From: an uncultured Oscillospiraceae bacterium | GTDB lineage: Bacteria; Bacillota_A; Clostridia; Oscillospirales; Oscillospiraceae | Assembly (NCBI GenBank): GCA_944386965.1 | Contig: CALXDE010000222.1 | Span: 1 to 14,033 of the forward strand | Direction: 5' to 3' | DNA: 14,033 nt | Shown: piece after piece, positions 1 through 7,143 of the stretch | Position numbering within the stretch: the stretch's first letter is position 1 | Layout: the number at the start of each line of letters is the position of its first letter | Program-made: the position numbers and the translations under genes | The notes under the pieces: model-generated | Databases searched by the model: none | The model's input: the letters and a program-made list of their open reading frames with translations, nothing else | Told to the model about the DNA's origin: nothing

Positions 1-193
1 TAACCGTCCCCAGACCAAGCTGGACCGGATGCTGGAGAACGGCATGGCCGTCTCCATCGGCCGCCTGCGGCCGGACACCCAGTATGACTACAAGTTCGTC
101 TGCCTCAGCCACAACACCCTCCGGGGCGCCGCCGGCGGCGCGGTCCTCCTGGCGGAGCTGCTGTGCGCCGAGGGGTATATCGAGAAGAAGTAA
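1..193 (+). CDS. asd: Aspartate-semialdehyde dehydrogenase, C-terminal end (5' truncated by window)
   Basis: The open frame enters from the left edge (codons begin at base 2) and stops at TAA 191-193, leaving about 63 residues. The tail contains NRPQTKLDR, GMAVSIGRLR, YDYKFVCLSHNTLRGAAGG and AVLLAELL, which match the conserved C-terminal region of aspartate-semialdehyde dehydrogenase. The asparagine-threonine-arginine-glycine-alanine-alanine-glycine segment (HNTLRGAAGG) is the strongest marker. The enzyme makes aspartate semialdehyde from aspartyl phosphate with NADPH in the cytoplasm, the branch point to lysine/diaminopimelate, threonine and methionine. The next gene is dapA, the next enzyme on the lysine branch, which supports the call. 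The catalytic cysteine lies outside the window and cannot be checked. Confidence 0.9.
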   Translation, partial: NRPQTKLDRMLENGMAVSIGRLRPDTQYDYKFVCLSHNTLRGAAGGAVLLAELLCAEGYIEKK

Positions 194-212
194 CCATTTT
201 GTCCTGTACACC

Positions 213-248
213 AAAGAGGATGAGCCAATGGGCTCATCCTCTTTTTTT
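213..248 (+). terminator. Rho-independent terminator between asd and dapA
   Basis: A perfect 14-bp stem (213-226 with 231-244) closes a 4-base loop (AATG), and a run of seven T lies at 242-248. It sits 19 bases after the asd stop. The T run ends only 16 bases before the dapA ribosome binding site, so it may work as a partial terminator or attenuator between the two genes. Confidence 0.92.
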
Positions 249-280
249 GACTCTCAGTTGACGTAAGGAGGTTCTTTTTT

Positions 281-1165
281 GTGAGACAGCCTGTTTTTGT
301 CGGGTCCGCCGCCGCCATCATCACCCCGTTCACACCGGAGACAGTGGACTACCCCGCCCTGCGGCGGCTTATCGACTTTCAGCTTTTGGGCAAGACCGAT
401 GCCATCGTGGTCTGCGGCACCACCGGCGAGGCGGCCACCATGTCCTATGTGGAGCGGATGCGGGCCATCGAGACAACCGTCCGCCATGTGGACGGCCGGG
501 TGCCGGTCATTGCCGGCACCGGCTCCAACAGCACGGAGAACGCCATCACCCTCTCCAAGGACGCGGCCCTGGCCGGAGTGGACGGCGTGCTGGTGGTGAC
601 GCCCTACTACAACAAGGCCACCCAGGAGGGCCTGGTCCGGCACTACTGCGCCATTGCCGACGCGGTGGACCTGCCCCTCATCGTCTACCATGTCCCCTCC
701 CGCACCGGTGTCACCATCGCCGCTGAAACCTACGCCCAGCTGGCAGAGCACCCGCGGATTGTGGGCGTCAAGGAGGCCAGCGGCAATTTTTCCCTCATCC
801 AGAAGACCCGGGAGCTGTGCCCCGAGGACTTCTACCTCTGGTCCGGCAACGACGAGGACACCGCCGCCGTCTGCCTGCTGGGGGGCAGGGGCGTCATCTC
901 CGTGGCCGCCAATGTGGTGCCCCGGGCGATGCACGAGCTGACCGCCGCCTGCCTGCGGGGGGATTTCGTCCAGGCGGGAGAGATGCAGCTGAAGCTGCGG
1001 CGGCTCATTGAGGTCCTGTTCCGGGAGGTGAACCCCATCCCGGTGAAGACCGCCCTCTCCCTTATGGGCTACTGCCAGGACATCCTGCGCCTGCCTCTGT
1101 GCGCGCTCTCACCCGCCCACCGCCTGGAGCTGGAGGAGACGCTGGCGGAGTATGGGTTGATTTAA
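281..1165 (+). CDS. dapA: 4-hydroxy-tetrahydrodipicolinate synthase
   Basis: DapA condenses pyruvate with aspartate semialdehyde, the first committed step of diaminopimelate and lysine synthesis in the cytoplasm. The 294-residue product matches the usual length of 290-300. It has the GTTGE motif (46-50), Y110 (equivalent of the Y107 that reaches across the dimer), YHVPSRTG with the catalytic Y136 and substrate-binding R141, and the Schiff-base lysine K164 in GVKEASGN. The late NPIPVKTAL segment is also typical of the family. The start is GTG at 281, with AAGGAGG at 265-271 and a 9-base spacer; the protein begins MRQPVFVG, as DapA proteins usually do. The gene directly follows asd. No promoter fits between the asd terminator and this start, so expression probably depends on readthrough or on a promoter inside asd. 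Confidence 0.97.
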   Translation: MRQPVFVGSAAAIITPFTPETVDYPALRRLIDFQLLGKTDAIVVCGTTGEAATMSYVERMRAIETTVRHVDGRVPVIAGTGSNSTENAITLSKDAALAGVDGVLVVTPYYNKATQEGLVRHYCAIADAVDLPLIVYHVPSRTGVTIAAETYAQLAEHPRIVGVKEASGNFSLIQKTRELCPEDFYLWSGNDEDTAAVCLLGGRGVISVAANVVPRAMHELTAACLRGDFVQAGEMQLKLRRLIEVLFREVNPIPVKTALSLMGYCQDILRLPLCALSPAHRLELEETLAEYGLI

Positions 1166-1292
1166 GCGGCGATGCGCGTGTGGCCTTCCTTCCAGCCGGC
1201 CGTTTCTTCTGCCGGGTGATGGCAGGCAAGGGCTGAACATTTTTCGAAAAACGGAGAGGGGGCAGGCGATGGGATTTCCCGCCGCTCCGCGT

Positions 1293-1877
1293 TCAAATGT
1301 ACTGGTAAAACAGCCCGTGCTCCGTACAGTACCATAACAGGGTTCCGTGGCCCTGGCCCGGGACGCGCACCTGCAGGTCCCACTCCGGGTACAGCCGCTG
1401 GAGATGGATGGCATCCCCTGTGGCGAAAGCCACGAAGGCAATGTAATGCGCTTTGGTCATGGGGTGGGATGTGGTGAGGAAGCGCTGGTCCTCCACCTGT
1501 TCCACCTGCAGTTTCTCTTCCTCCGCCGCTTTTGCCGCCTCCAGAGGCTTTAGGCTGCGGACGCAGCAGGTGATGGCCGCCTCCCCGGTCGCTAAAAGCA
1601 GGTTCCCGCAGCGGGGGCAGACATAATATCTCGTATGCTTCATGCTTCTTCCATTCTCCTCCTGATCGGTTATCTCGCCGGACAGCAGGGCTTCCGCTCC
1701 CACAGACAGCGCCGCCGCCAGATCCGCCAGCAGGGAGACATCCGGGCACTCGTATCCTCTCTCCCATTTGCTCACCGCGCGGTCAGATATCCCCAGACGT
1801 TCCGCCAGCTGGCGCTGGGTCATCCTCTTTTCCTGCCGGATTTGGCGGATCAGTTTTCCGATTTTTTCGCAGTCCAC
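1293..1877 (-). CDS. XRE-family HTH regulator fused to a desulfoferrodoxin-like domain
   Basis: The 194-residue protein has two clear parts. Residues 6-62 are an XRE/HTH_3 DNA-binding domain (RMTQRQLAERLGISDRAVSKWERG). Residues 84-194 resemble desulfoferrodoxin (superoxide reductase): CPRCGN (C87, C90) and the pair C104-C105 match the desulforedoxin iron centre; HPMTKAHYI (H138, H144) and YCTEHGLF (C184, H187) match four ligands of the catalytic Fe(His)4(Cys) site. The fifth ligand, normally a histidine in an EKHVP-like motif about 20 residues before the first, is not seen: the matching region reads EEKLQVEQ and the loop is shorter. It is therefore more plausibly a redox or metal sensor than a working reductase, which is an inference. 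The start is GTG at 1877 with GGAGGG seven bases upstream. It is the only minus-strand gene here and is divergent from the small gene at 2030. Confidence 0.88.
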   Translation of the reverse strand: MDCEKIGKLIRQIRQEKRMTQRQLAERLGISDRAVSKWERGYECPDVSLLADLAAALSVGAEALLSGEITDQEENGRSMKHTRYYVCPRCGNLLLATGEAAITCCVRSLKPLEAAKAAEEEKLQVEQVEDQRFLTTSHPMTKAHYIAFVAFATGDAIHLQRLYPEWDLQVRVPGQGHGTLLWYCTEHGLFYQYI

Positions 1878-1906
1878 AGCATTTCCCTCCTATCCAGTCT
1901 GCCGGT

Positions 1907-1935
1907 ATCATAGCGCAATTTTCCCGCCGGCGCAA
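1907..1935 (-). promoter_or_regulatory. Likely promoter of the HTH-desulfoferrodoxin gene
   Basis: Reading the minus strand, TTGCGC (1935-1930) and TATGAT (1912-1907) are separated by 17 bases, a good sigma-A layout. The -10 lies 29 bases ahead of the GTG start, leaving a short leader that carries the ribosome binding site. An inverted repeat (1928-1946) overlaps the -35. Confidence 0.6.
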
Positions 1936-1965
1936 CAAACGCGCCGTAGAGTCCGGAACTTCCGG
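1928..1965. promoter_or_regulatory. Two palindromes in the divergent intergenic region, candidate operators
   Basis: CGGCGC-N7-GCGCCG occupies 1928-1946 and CCGGAA-C-TTCCGG occupies 1953-1965, both with perfect 6-bp arms. The first overlaps the -35 of the predicted minus-strand promoter. The site lies between an HTH regulator and the divergent gene at 2030, where an autoregulatory operator would be expected. GC-rich palindromes do arise by chance in a genome of this composition, so the role is inferred from position. Confidence 0.4.
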
Positions 1966-2029
1966 CGTTGTAATAAAGCCATGAAAATCCGGCATACTAA
2001 GGCGGCAGCTTCGGCAAAGGAGGGAGAGC

Positions 2030-2263
2030 GTGAAGCGATATGAGATCGTTCAGGAGGTGTTTATGCCCTGCGGCGGGAACTTGGTGCAGAATCAGTGCAC
2101 CATCCAGGAGCGGACCCTTGTCTCTCCGGAGCGGTATGTCCGGGGGATCTACAAGGATGAGCGGGGCGCGTCGTATCTCCACAGCGTCCGGGACGGCAGC
2201 ATGATCTACGAAGTGGTCTTCGAGGCCGGCGGCAGACACCGATTCACATTTACCGAACTGTAA
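2030..2263 (+). CDS. Small conserved-looking protein of unknown function
   Basis: A 77-residue soluble protein that I do not recognise. The start is GTG at 2030, supported by AAAGGAGGG about five bases upstream. It contains a CGGN segment (C14-N17) and a second cysteine at C23, is rich in charged and beta-prone residues (EVVFEAGGRHRFTFTEL at the end), and has no membrane segment or signal peptide. It is divergent from the HTH-desulfoferrodoxin gene and is followed at once by a GC-rich hairpin, so it looks monocistronic. The divergent layout suggests shared regulation, but nothing in the protein itself shows this. Confidence 0.7.
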   Translation: MKRYEIVQEVFMPCGGNLVQNQCTIQERTLVSPERYVRGIYKDERGASYLHSVRDGSMIYEVVFEAGGRHRFTFTEL

Positions 2264-2264
2264 G

Positions 2265-2293
2265 CGGCGGGCGGCTCATAGAGCCGCCCGCCG
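2265..2293 (+). terminator. GC-rich hairpin after the 77-residue gene, without a T tract
   Basis: A perfect 13-bp stem (2265-2277 with 2281-2293) closes a 3-base loop (ATA), starting two bases after the stop codon. It is very stable but no T run follows, so it is either an atypical terminator or a 3'-end mRNA-protecting structure. Confidence 0.55.
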
Positions 2294-2346
2294 ACTGCCT
2301 TCTCCGGAGAAGATCGCTCCGGGGGAAAGAAAATGCGGCGGGCCCA

Positions 2347-2375
2347 TTGACTTTGATACGGATTCGTACTATACT
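2347..2375 (+). promoter_or_regulatory. Promoter of the marR-MATE operon with an embedded inverted repeat
   Basis: TTGACT (2347-2352) and TATACT (2370-2375) are separated by exactly 17 bases, near the sigma-A consensus. Between them TACG-N4-CGTA forms a short palindrome, a plausible site for the MarR protein encoded just downstream. Transcription should start near 2382, about 30 bases before the chosen marR start. Confidence 0.75.
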
Positions 2376-2413
2376 GGGCCCTGCGCGATTCTACGATGCA
2401 AAAGGAGACGCAG

Positions 2414-2887
2414 ATGGACGAGACAGTGGAGCAGATCATCCGGCTGATGCAGAACGTCTGCAAGATCGACGGAGCCTTTTACTACTTTGCCCGCAGATTT
2501 GCCGCCAAGGAGAATCTGCTCTATCTTCTCTACGCGCTGGACGACGGACGGCCCCACTCCCAGACGGAGATCTGCCGGGACTGGATGATCCCCAAGACCA
2601 CGGTCAATACCAACGTGAAGGAGTTGGTGTCTGCCGGCTATGCGACCCTGAGGCAGGGGGAGCGCCGGGAGAAGATCATTGCGCTTACCGAGAGCGGCCG
2701 GGCCTATGCCGGGGAGCTCCTGGGGCAGGTGTACGCCGCCGAGCGCGCGGCCATGGAACAGACGCTGGCGCGGTATTCCGACAGCTTTGTGGATGGCGTC
2801 GCCTATTTTGCGCAGGCCCTCTGCCGGGAATTTGAACACAGGGCGCTGCATGCACCGCCCTCCGGGGATGGAAAGGAGACTGTATGA
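2414..2887 (+). CDS. MarR-family winged-helix transcriptional regulator
   Basis: A 157-residue protein with the size and layout of MarR regulators: an N-terminal dimerisation helix, a helix-turn-helix at about 48-72 (SQTEICRDWMIPKTTVNTNVKEL) and a wing at about 76-92 (ATLRQGERREKIIALTESG). It ends in long helices, as expected for a dimer. I prefer ATG 2414, which has AAAGGAG six bases ahead (spacer ACGCAG), over ATG 2396, which has no ribosome binding site and sits about 14 bases after the predicted transcription start. The stop overlaps the MATE start in ATGA, so the two are translationally coupled. The gene most likely represses its own operon and responds to a ligand exported by the pump; the ligand is unknown. 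Confidence 0.93.
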   Translation: MDETVEQIIRLMQNVCKIDGAFYYFARRFAAKENLLYLLYALDDGRPHSQTEICRDWMIPKTTVNTNVKELVSAGYATLRQGERREKIIALTESGRAYAGELLGQVYAAERAAMEQTLARYSDSFVDGVAYFAQALCREFEHRALHAPPSGDGKETV

Positions 2888-4275
2888 AGGCTCAGACCCT
2901 CTACGAGAGATTTGCCAGAACGCCGCCCTTCCGACTGTTTCTGATGGCGGCGGTGCCGGGGGCGGTAAGCATGCTGGCCTCGGCGCTCTACCAGCTGATC
3001 GACGGCATCTTTGTGGGGCGCTTCTTGGGGGAGACGGCTTTCGCGGCGCTGAATCTGGCCATGCCCTTCGTCATCATCAATTTCTCGCTGGCGGATCTGG
3101 TGGGTGTTGGCTCGGCGGTGCCCATCTCCATTGCGTTGGGCCGGAAAAATGAAAAGACCGCCAACAACATCTTCACCTGCGCCTGCATTCTGATCGTGAC
3201 CTCCAGCGCGGCGGTGGGGGCGGTCCTGTTCCTGTCCGGTCCGGCGCTGATGGCCGCCATGGGAGCGGAGGGGATGTTCGCGGACCTGGCGGTGGAGTAT
3301 CTGCGGGTCTATGCCCTCTGTTCCCCGGTGACCACGATCATCTTCGCGGTGGACAACTACCTGCGCATCTGCGGCCGGGTCCGGCGGAGCATGATGCTCA
3401 ATCTCTTTATGTCGGTCCTGAGCGGCGTGCTGGAGTTTCTGTTCCTGGCGGTGTTCCGCTGGGGCATCTGGGGCGCGGCGGCCGCCACCTGCACGGGCAT
3501 GTTTGTCAGCGCCCTGGCGGCGTTTTACCCGTTCTTCCGGCGCTCCATGCCGCTGCGATTCTGCGCTCCCCGGTTTTCCTGGGGGATGATCCGGAAGATC
3601 GTGGCCAACGGCACGCCCAATTTCCTCAACAACATTGCCGGACGCATCACATCGATTCTGATGAATTTTCTGCTGGTGCGGCTGGGCGGGGAATCGGCCG
3701 TGTCCATCTATGGCATCCTGATGTACGCCGAGGGATTCATTCAGCCCCTGCTGTATGGGATGTGCGACTCCCTGCAGCCGGCGGTGGGCTACAACCTGGG
3801 AGCCGGGAAATTCTCCCGGGTCCGGGCCATCGAGCGCTGCTGCTTCTCCGCCAGCGCGCTGTTCTCGGTGATAGCCGCCGCGGTGATTTATGCCTTTCCC
3901 GCCCAGATCGGAGCGCTGTTTGTCGGCGGCGGGGAGGCCGGCTTCCTGGCGGAGGCGGCCGCGGCGCTGCGGCTTTTCAGCTTTACCTACCTGACCCGCT
4001 GGTTCTCCTTTGCCACCCAAAGTTATATGCTGGCCATCGAGCAAGCGGCGGCGGCCTCCATCATCTCTGTATCCACGGCCCTGGTATTCCCGGTGCTGCT
4101 GGTGGCGGCTCTGTGGCCGCTGGGGCTTACGGGACTGTGGCTGAATTTCGCGGGTACGTCGCTGCTGGCGGGGGCGCTGGCGGCGCTGGTGCTGCGGCGT
4201 GTGCGGCGGAGACTGCCCGGCGGACCGGACCTTGAGACGCCGGGGGACGCGGAGGGGGACCTCCGGGAATTGTGA
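2884..4275 (+). CDS. MATE-family multidrug/cation efflux transporter
   Basis: A 463-residue membrane protein with about 12 hydrophobic segments, the standard MATE length and topology of two six-helix bundles. The first helices carry the recognisable LYQLIDGIFVGRFLGE and AALNLAMP segments, followed by GVGSAVPISIALGRKNEKTANN. The second half repeats the pattern (GGESAVSIYGILMYAEGFIQP, then GMCDSLQPAVGYNLGAGK). MATE proteins export drugs or metabolites in exchange for sodium ions or protons. D40 in LIDGIFVG is at a position usually conserved. The start overlaps the marR stop by four bases, so it is co-expressed with its presumed regulator. The substrate cannot be read from the sequence. The last 30 residues are charged and cytoplasmic. 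Confidence 0.94.
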   Translation: MKAQTLYERFARTPPFRLFLMAAVPGAVSMLASALYQLIDGIFVGRFLGETAFAALNLAMPFVIINFSLADLVGVGSAVPISIALGRKNEKTANNIFTCACILIVTSSAAVGAVLFLSGPALMAAMGAEGMFADLAVEYLRVYALCSPVTTIIFAVDNYLRICGRVRRSMMLNLFMSVLSGVLEFLFLAVFRWGIWGAAAATCTGMFVSALAAFYPFFRRSMPLRFCAPRFSWGMIRKIVANGTPNFLNNIAGRITSILMNFLLVRLGGESAVSIYGILMYAEGFIQPLLYGMCDSLQPAVGYNLGAGKFSRVRAIERCCFSASALFSVIAAAVIYAFPAQIGALFVGGGEAGFLAEAAAALRLFSFTYLTRWFSFATQSYMLAIEQAAAASIISVSTALVFPVLLVAALWPLGLTGLWLNFAGTSLLAGALAALVLRRVRRRLPGGPDLETPGDAEGDLREL

Positions 4276-4294
4276 GAGAAAGGGGAGAGGGTGG

Positions 4295-5763
<1,469 letters not shown>

Positions 5764-5765
5764 GC

Positions 5766-5794
5766 TTGCCAAATCCTGCCGGATTGGATATAAT
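5766..5794 (+). promoter_or_regulatory. Promoter of yajC
   Basis: TTGCCA (5766-5771) and a perfect TATAAT (5789-5794) are separated by 17 bases. The -35 begins two bases after the tgt stop. It gives yajC a start near 5801 and a 65-base leader. Confidence 0.8.
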
Positions 5795-5807
5795 ATTTTC
5801 TAGTCTG

Positions 5808-5839
5808 CAAATCGGCAGCCGCTGCGCTGCCCCAATTTG
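5808..5839 (+). promoter_or_regulatory. Hairpin in the yajC leader
   Basis: GGCAGC (5814-5819) pairs with GCTGCC (5826-5831) around a six-base loop; outside it CAAAT (5808-5812) pairs with ATTTG (5835-5839) with small bulges. It lies between the predicted transcription start and the ribosome binding site. No T run follows, so it is not a terminator; it may stabilise the mRNA. Confidence 0.45.
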
Positions 5840-5865
5840 ATGAAGAAAAAGGAGACGTAACTACT

Positions 5866-6261
5866 ATGCCTGAGCAGTATTCCGGTATTATCATGATTGT
5901 TGTCATGGTCGCCATCTTCTATTTCCTGCTGATCCGCCCGGAGTCCAAGCGGAAAAAGCAGGCCCAGCAGATGCGGGATTCCCTGAAAAAGGGGGATATG
6001 ATCACCAGCATCGGCGGCATTGTGGGAAAGATCGTCTATGTGACGGAGAACACCATCGTCATTGAGACGAGCGACGACCGGGTCCGCCTGGAACTGACCA
6101 AGTGGGCGGTTTCCTCCACCGGCGTCCAGACCAGCGACCAGCCGGAGAACAAGAAGGACGAGAAGAAGGAAGAAAAGAAAGAGGAAAAGAAGGAGGAGCC
6201 TGCCAAGATCGAAGAGAAGGCTCCCGCTGCCGAGAATCCTTTTGAGGACGAGAAGAAGTAA
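5866..6261 (+). CDS. yajC: Preprotein translocase subunit YajC
   Basis: YajC is a small inner-membrane partner of SecDF that assists the SecYEG channel. The 131-residue protein has a short N-terminus, one membrane helix (about 8-23, IIMIVVMVAIFYFLLI), then the family signature RPESKRKKQAQQMRDSLKKGDMI with the following GGIVGKIV (about 24-57). The C-terminus (about 95-131) is a low-complexity Lys/Glu tail with KKEE repeats, longer than in many YajC proteins. The start ATG 5866 has AAAGGAG at 5848-5854, with a long 11-base spacer. It is transcribed from its own promoter and followed by a TIGR04086 protein, a pairing known in Firmicutes. Confidence 0.95.
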   Translation: MPEQYSGIIMIVVMVAIFYFLLIRPESKRKKQAQQMRDSLKKGDMITSIGGIVGKIVYVTENTIVIETSDDRVRLELTKWAVSSTGVQTSDQPENKKDEKKEEKKEEKKEEPAKIEEKAPAAENPFEDEKK

Positions 6262-6285
6262 GACCGTAAAAAACGCATAAGTTGC

Positions 6286-6333
6286 CCTCCCGGAAAATAT
6301 GTTGTTCCAAGACATATGTTCCGGGAGGTTTTT
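6286..6333 (+). terminator. Terminator after yajC that contains the next gene's ribosome binding site
   Basis: CCTCCCGGAA (6286-6295) pairs perfectly with TTCCGGGAGG (6319-6328), and inside it ATATGT (6297-6302) pairs with ACATAT (6312-6317). TTTTT follows at 6329-6333. The 3' arm includes GGGAGG (6323-6328), the only good ribosome binding site for the ATG at 6336. The structure would therefore both end yajC transcripts and mask translation of the downstream gene. Confidence 0.85.
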
Positions 6334-6335
6334 CT

Positions 6336-6752
6336 ATGCCGAAAAAGGAGAATGTACGGCCGGTTTGGAAGGCGGCGGCGTGGAGCGCCCTGTGTACGCT
6401 GGGAGTTGATTTGACACTGCAGTTTCTCAATGCGCTGCTGGTCGCTCGGGAGACGATCGGGGAAGCGTACGCCCCTGTACTGGTCTGGGGATCGGCGGGG
6501 GTTGCGGCGCTGATCGGCGTATGGGCGATGGGGCGAGGCTGCCAGAGCGGCCGTATGCTTTTGAGCGCGGGGGCGGTGGCCGGACTGGTTCTGGTTGGGC
6601 TGCTGGGGCTGCTGGCGTCAGGCGGAGAATTTCCGGCGGCGGGAAGACAACTGGCGGGAATTGGAGCCGCCTCATTAACTGGCGGGACGCTGGCGGCGCT
6701 GACGGCAGGTCCGAAACGGGGGAAGCGCCGGCGGCGGGAGCGGAGAAAGTGA
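6336..6752 (+). CDS. TIGR04086-family four-helix membrane protein
   Basis: A 138-residue protein with four hydrophobic segments (about 14-36, 46-64, 74-95 and 104-123) and a very basic tail (KRGKRRRRERRK). Length, four helices and position right after yajC match the Firmicutes family TIGR04086, whose function is unknown but which commonly lies next to yajC. The start is ATG 6336, with GGGAGG seven bases ahead; an in-frame start at 6282 would lie before the terminator stem and lacks a ribosome binding site. Translation may depend on opening the hairpin that holds the ribosome binding site. No terminator is obvious after it. Confidence 0.82.
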   Translation: MPKKENVRPVWKAAAWSALCTLGVDLTLQFLNALLVARETIGEAYAPVLVWGSAGVAALIGVWAMGRGCQSGRMLLSAGAVAGLVLVGLLGLLASGGEFPAAGRQLAGIGAASLTGGTLAALTAGPKRGKRRRRERRK

Positions 6753-6867
6753 TGGTTACATAATACGCGAAGGTATCGGCGGGGAGGGAGGAGGACGCTG
6801 GAGCTCTTTGTGAAAAATCACAAAAATCCGGAAAAGAGACATCCGGCCGGGAAGTGGTGAGGACGCA

Positions 6868-6952
6868 GGGCTCCAGACCGGGACTTCTCGATAGAGACTA
6901 TATTTGGTAGGACGGTATCTCCAGGGATACCAGATGTGCGCAGACGGAGCCC
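6868..6952. other. Possible structured RNA element, unassigned
   Basis: GGGCTCC (6868-6874) and GGAGCCC (6946-6952) are perfect complements 71 bases apart and enclose a second perfect hairpin (GGTATC, six-base loop, GATACC at 6914-6931) and a weak TCTC/GAGA stem. This is the shape of a multi-stem RNA, but short stems like these also occur by chance and I cannot assign a family or a strand. Confidence 0.25.
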
Positions 6953-6966
6953 CCTTGCAAAAGCAA

Positions 6967-7044
6967 TTTACATAGTTTACATAATTTTGTTTACATAATA
7001 TTTTGTCATAACTGACGAAATCTGGGAACGCATTGGTTTACATA
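6967..7044 (+). repeat. Four copies of TTTACATA upstream of spoIIM
   Basis: Exact TTTACATA copies start at 6967, 6976, 6990 and 7037. The first three are packed within 31 bases, and three copies are preceded by G (GTTTACATA). They lie just upstream of, or against, the -35 of the spoIIM promoter and may be binding sites for a regulator. The AT-rich context raises the chance level, but four exact 8-mers within 78 bases in a GC-rich genome is unusual. Confidence 0.6.
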
Positions 7045-7073
7045 TTGCGAAAACGGGAAATTTGTCCTATTAT
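7045..7073 (+). promoter_or_regulatory. Likely promoter of spoIIM-xerD
   Basis: TTGCGA (7045-7050) and TATTAT (7068-7073) are 17 bases apart, a sigma-A-like layout. The start would be near 7080, with a leader of about 64 bases. spoIIM is driven by the sporulation factor sigma-E in Bacillus; I could not find a good sigma-E match here, though ACATATT (7040-7046) vaguely resembles its -35. Confidence 0.5.
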
Positions 7074-7143
7074 AAAAAGTACGTTTCAGGACAAGGGTCT
7101 ATTCCCACATCCGCCCTCATAGGTTGTTGCGAGAGGTGATGGT

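Larger units (their letters stand above)
6753..7143. other. Gene-free stretch between TIGR04086 and spoIIM genes
   Basis: I see no supportable gene in these 391 bases. The left part (to about 6955) is GC-rich and contains several possible hairpins: TTTGTG/CACAAA (6807-6824), CCGGA/TCCGG (6828-6846), GGTATC/GATACC (6914-6931), and a 7-bp closing pair GGGCTCC (6868-6874) with GGAGCCC (6946-6952). The right part (about 6960-7080) turns sharply AT-rich and holds four TTTACATA repeats and the presumed spoIIM promoter. No named riboswitch or RNA family was recognised. Confidence 0.7.

Noticed and set aside
246..251. TTGACT as a -35 for dapA
   Set aside because: It overlaps the terminator T run and a -10 would have to lie within the ribosome binding site and start of dapA.
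1166..1292. Terminator between the convergent genes dapA and the HTH fusion
   Set aside because: Only a weak 5-bp stem (near 1209-1225) and an AT palindrome (TTTTTCGAAAAA) were seen; neither has a GC stem followed by a T run.
6967..7044. TTTACATA cluster as a CRISPR array or replication origin
   Set aside because: Units are eight bases with unequal spacing, no cas or dnaA genes are near and they do not match the DnaA box.
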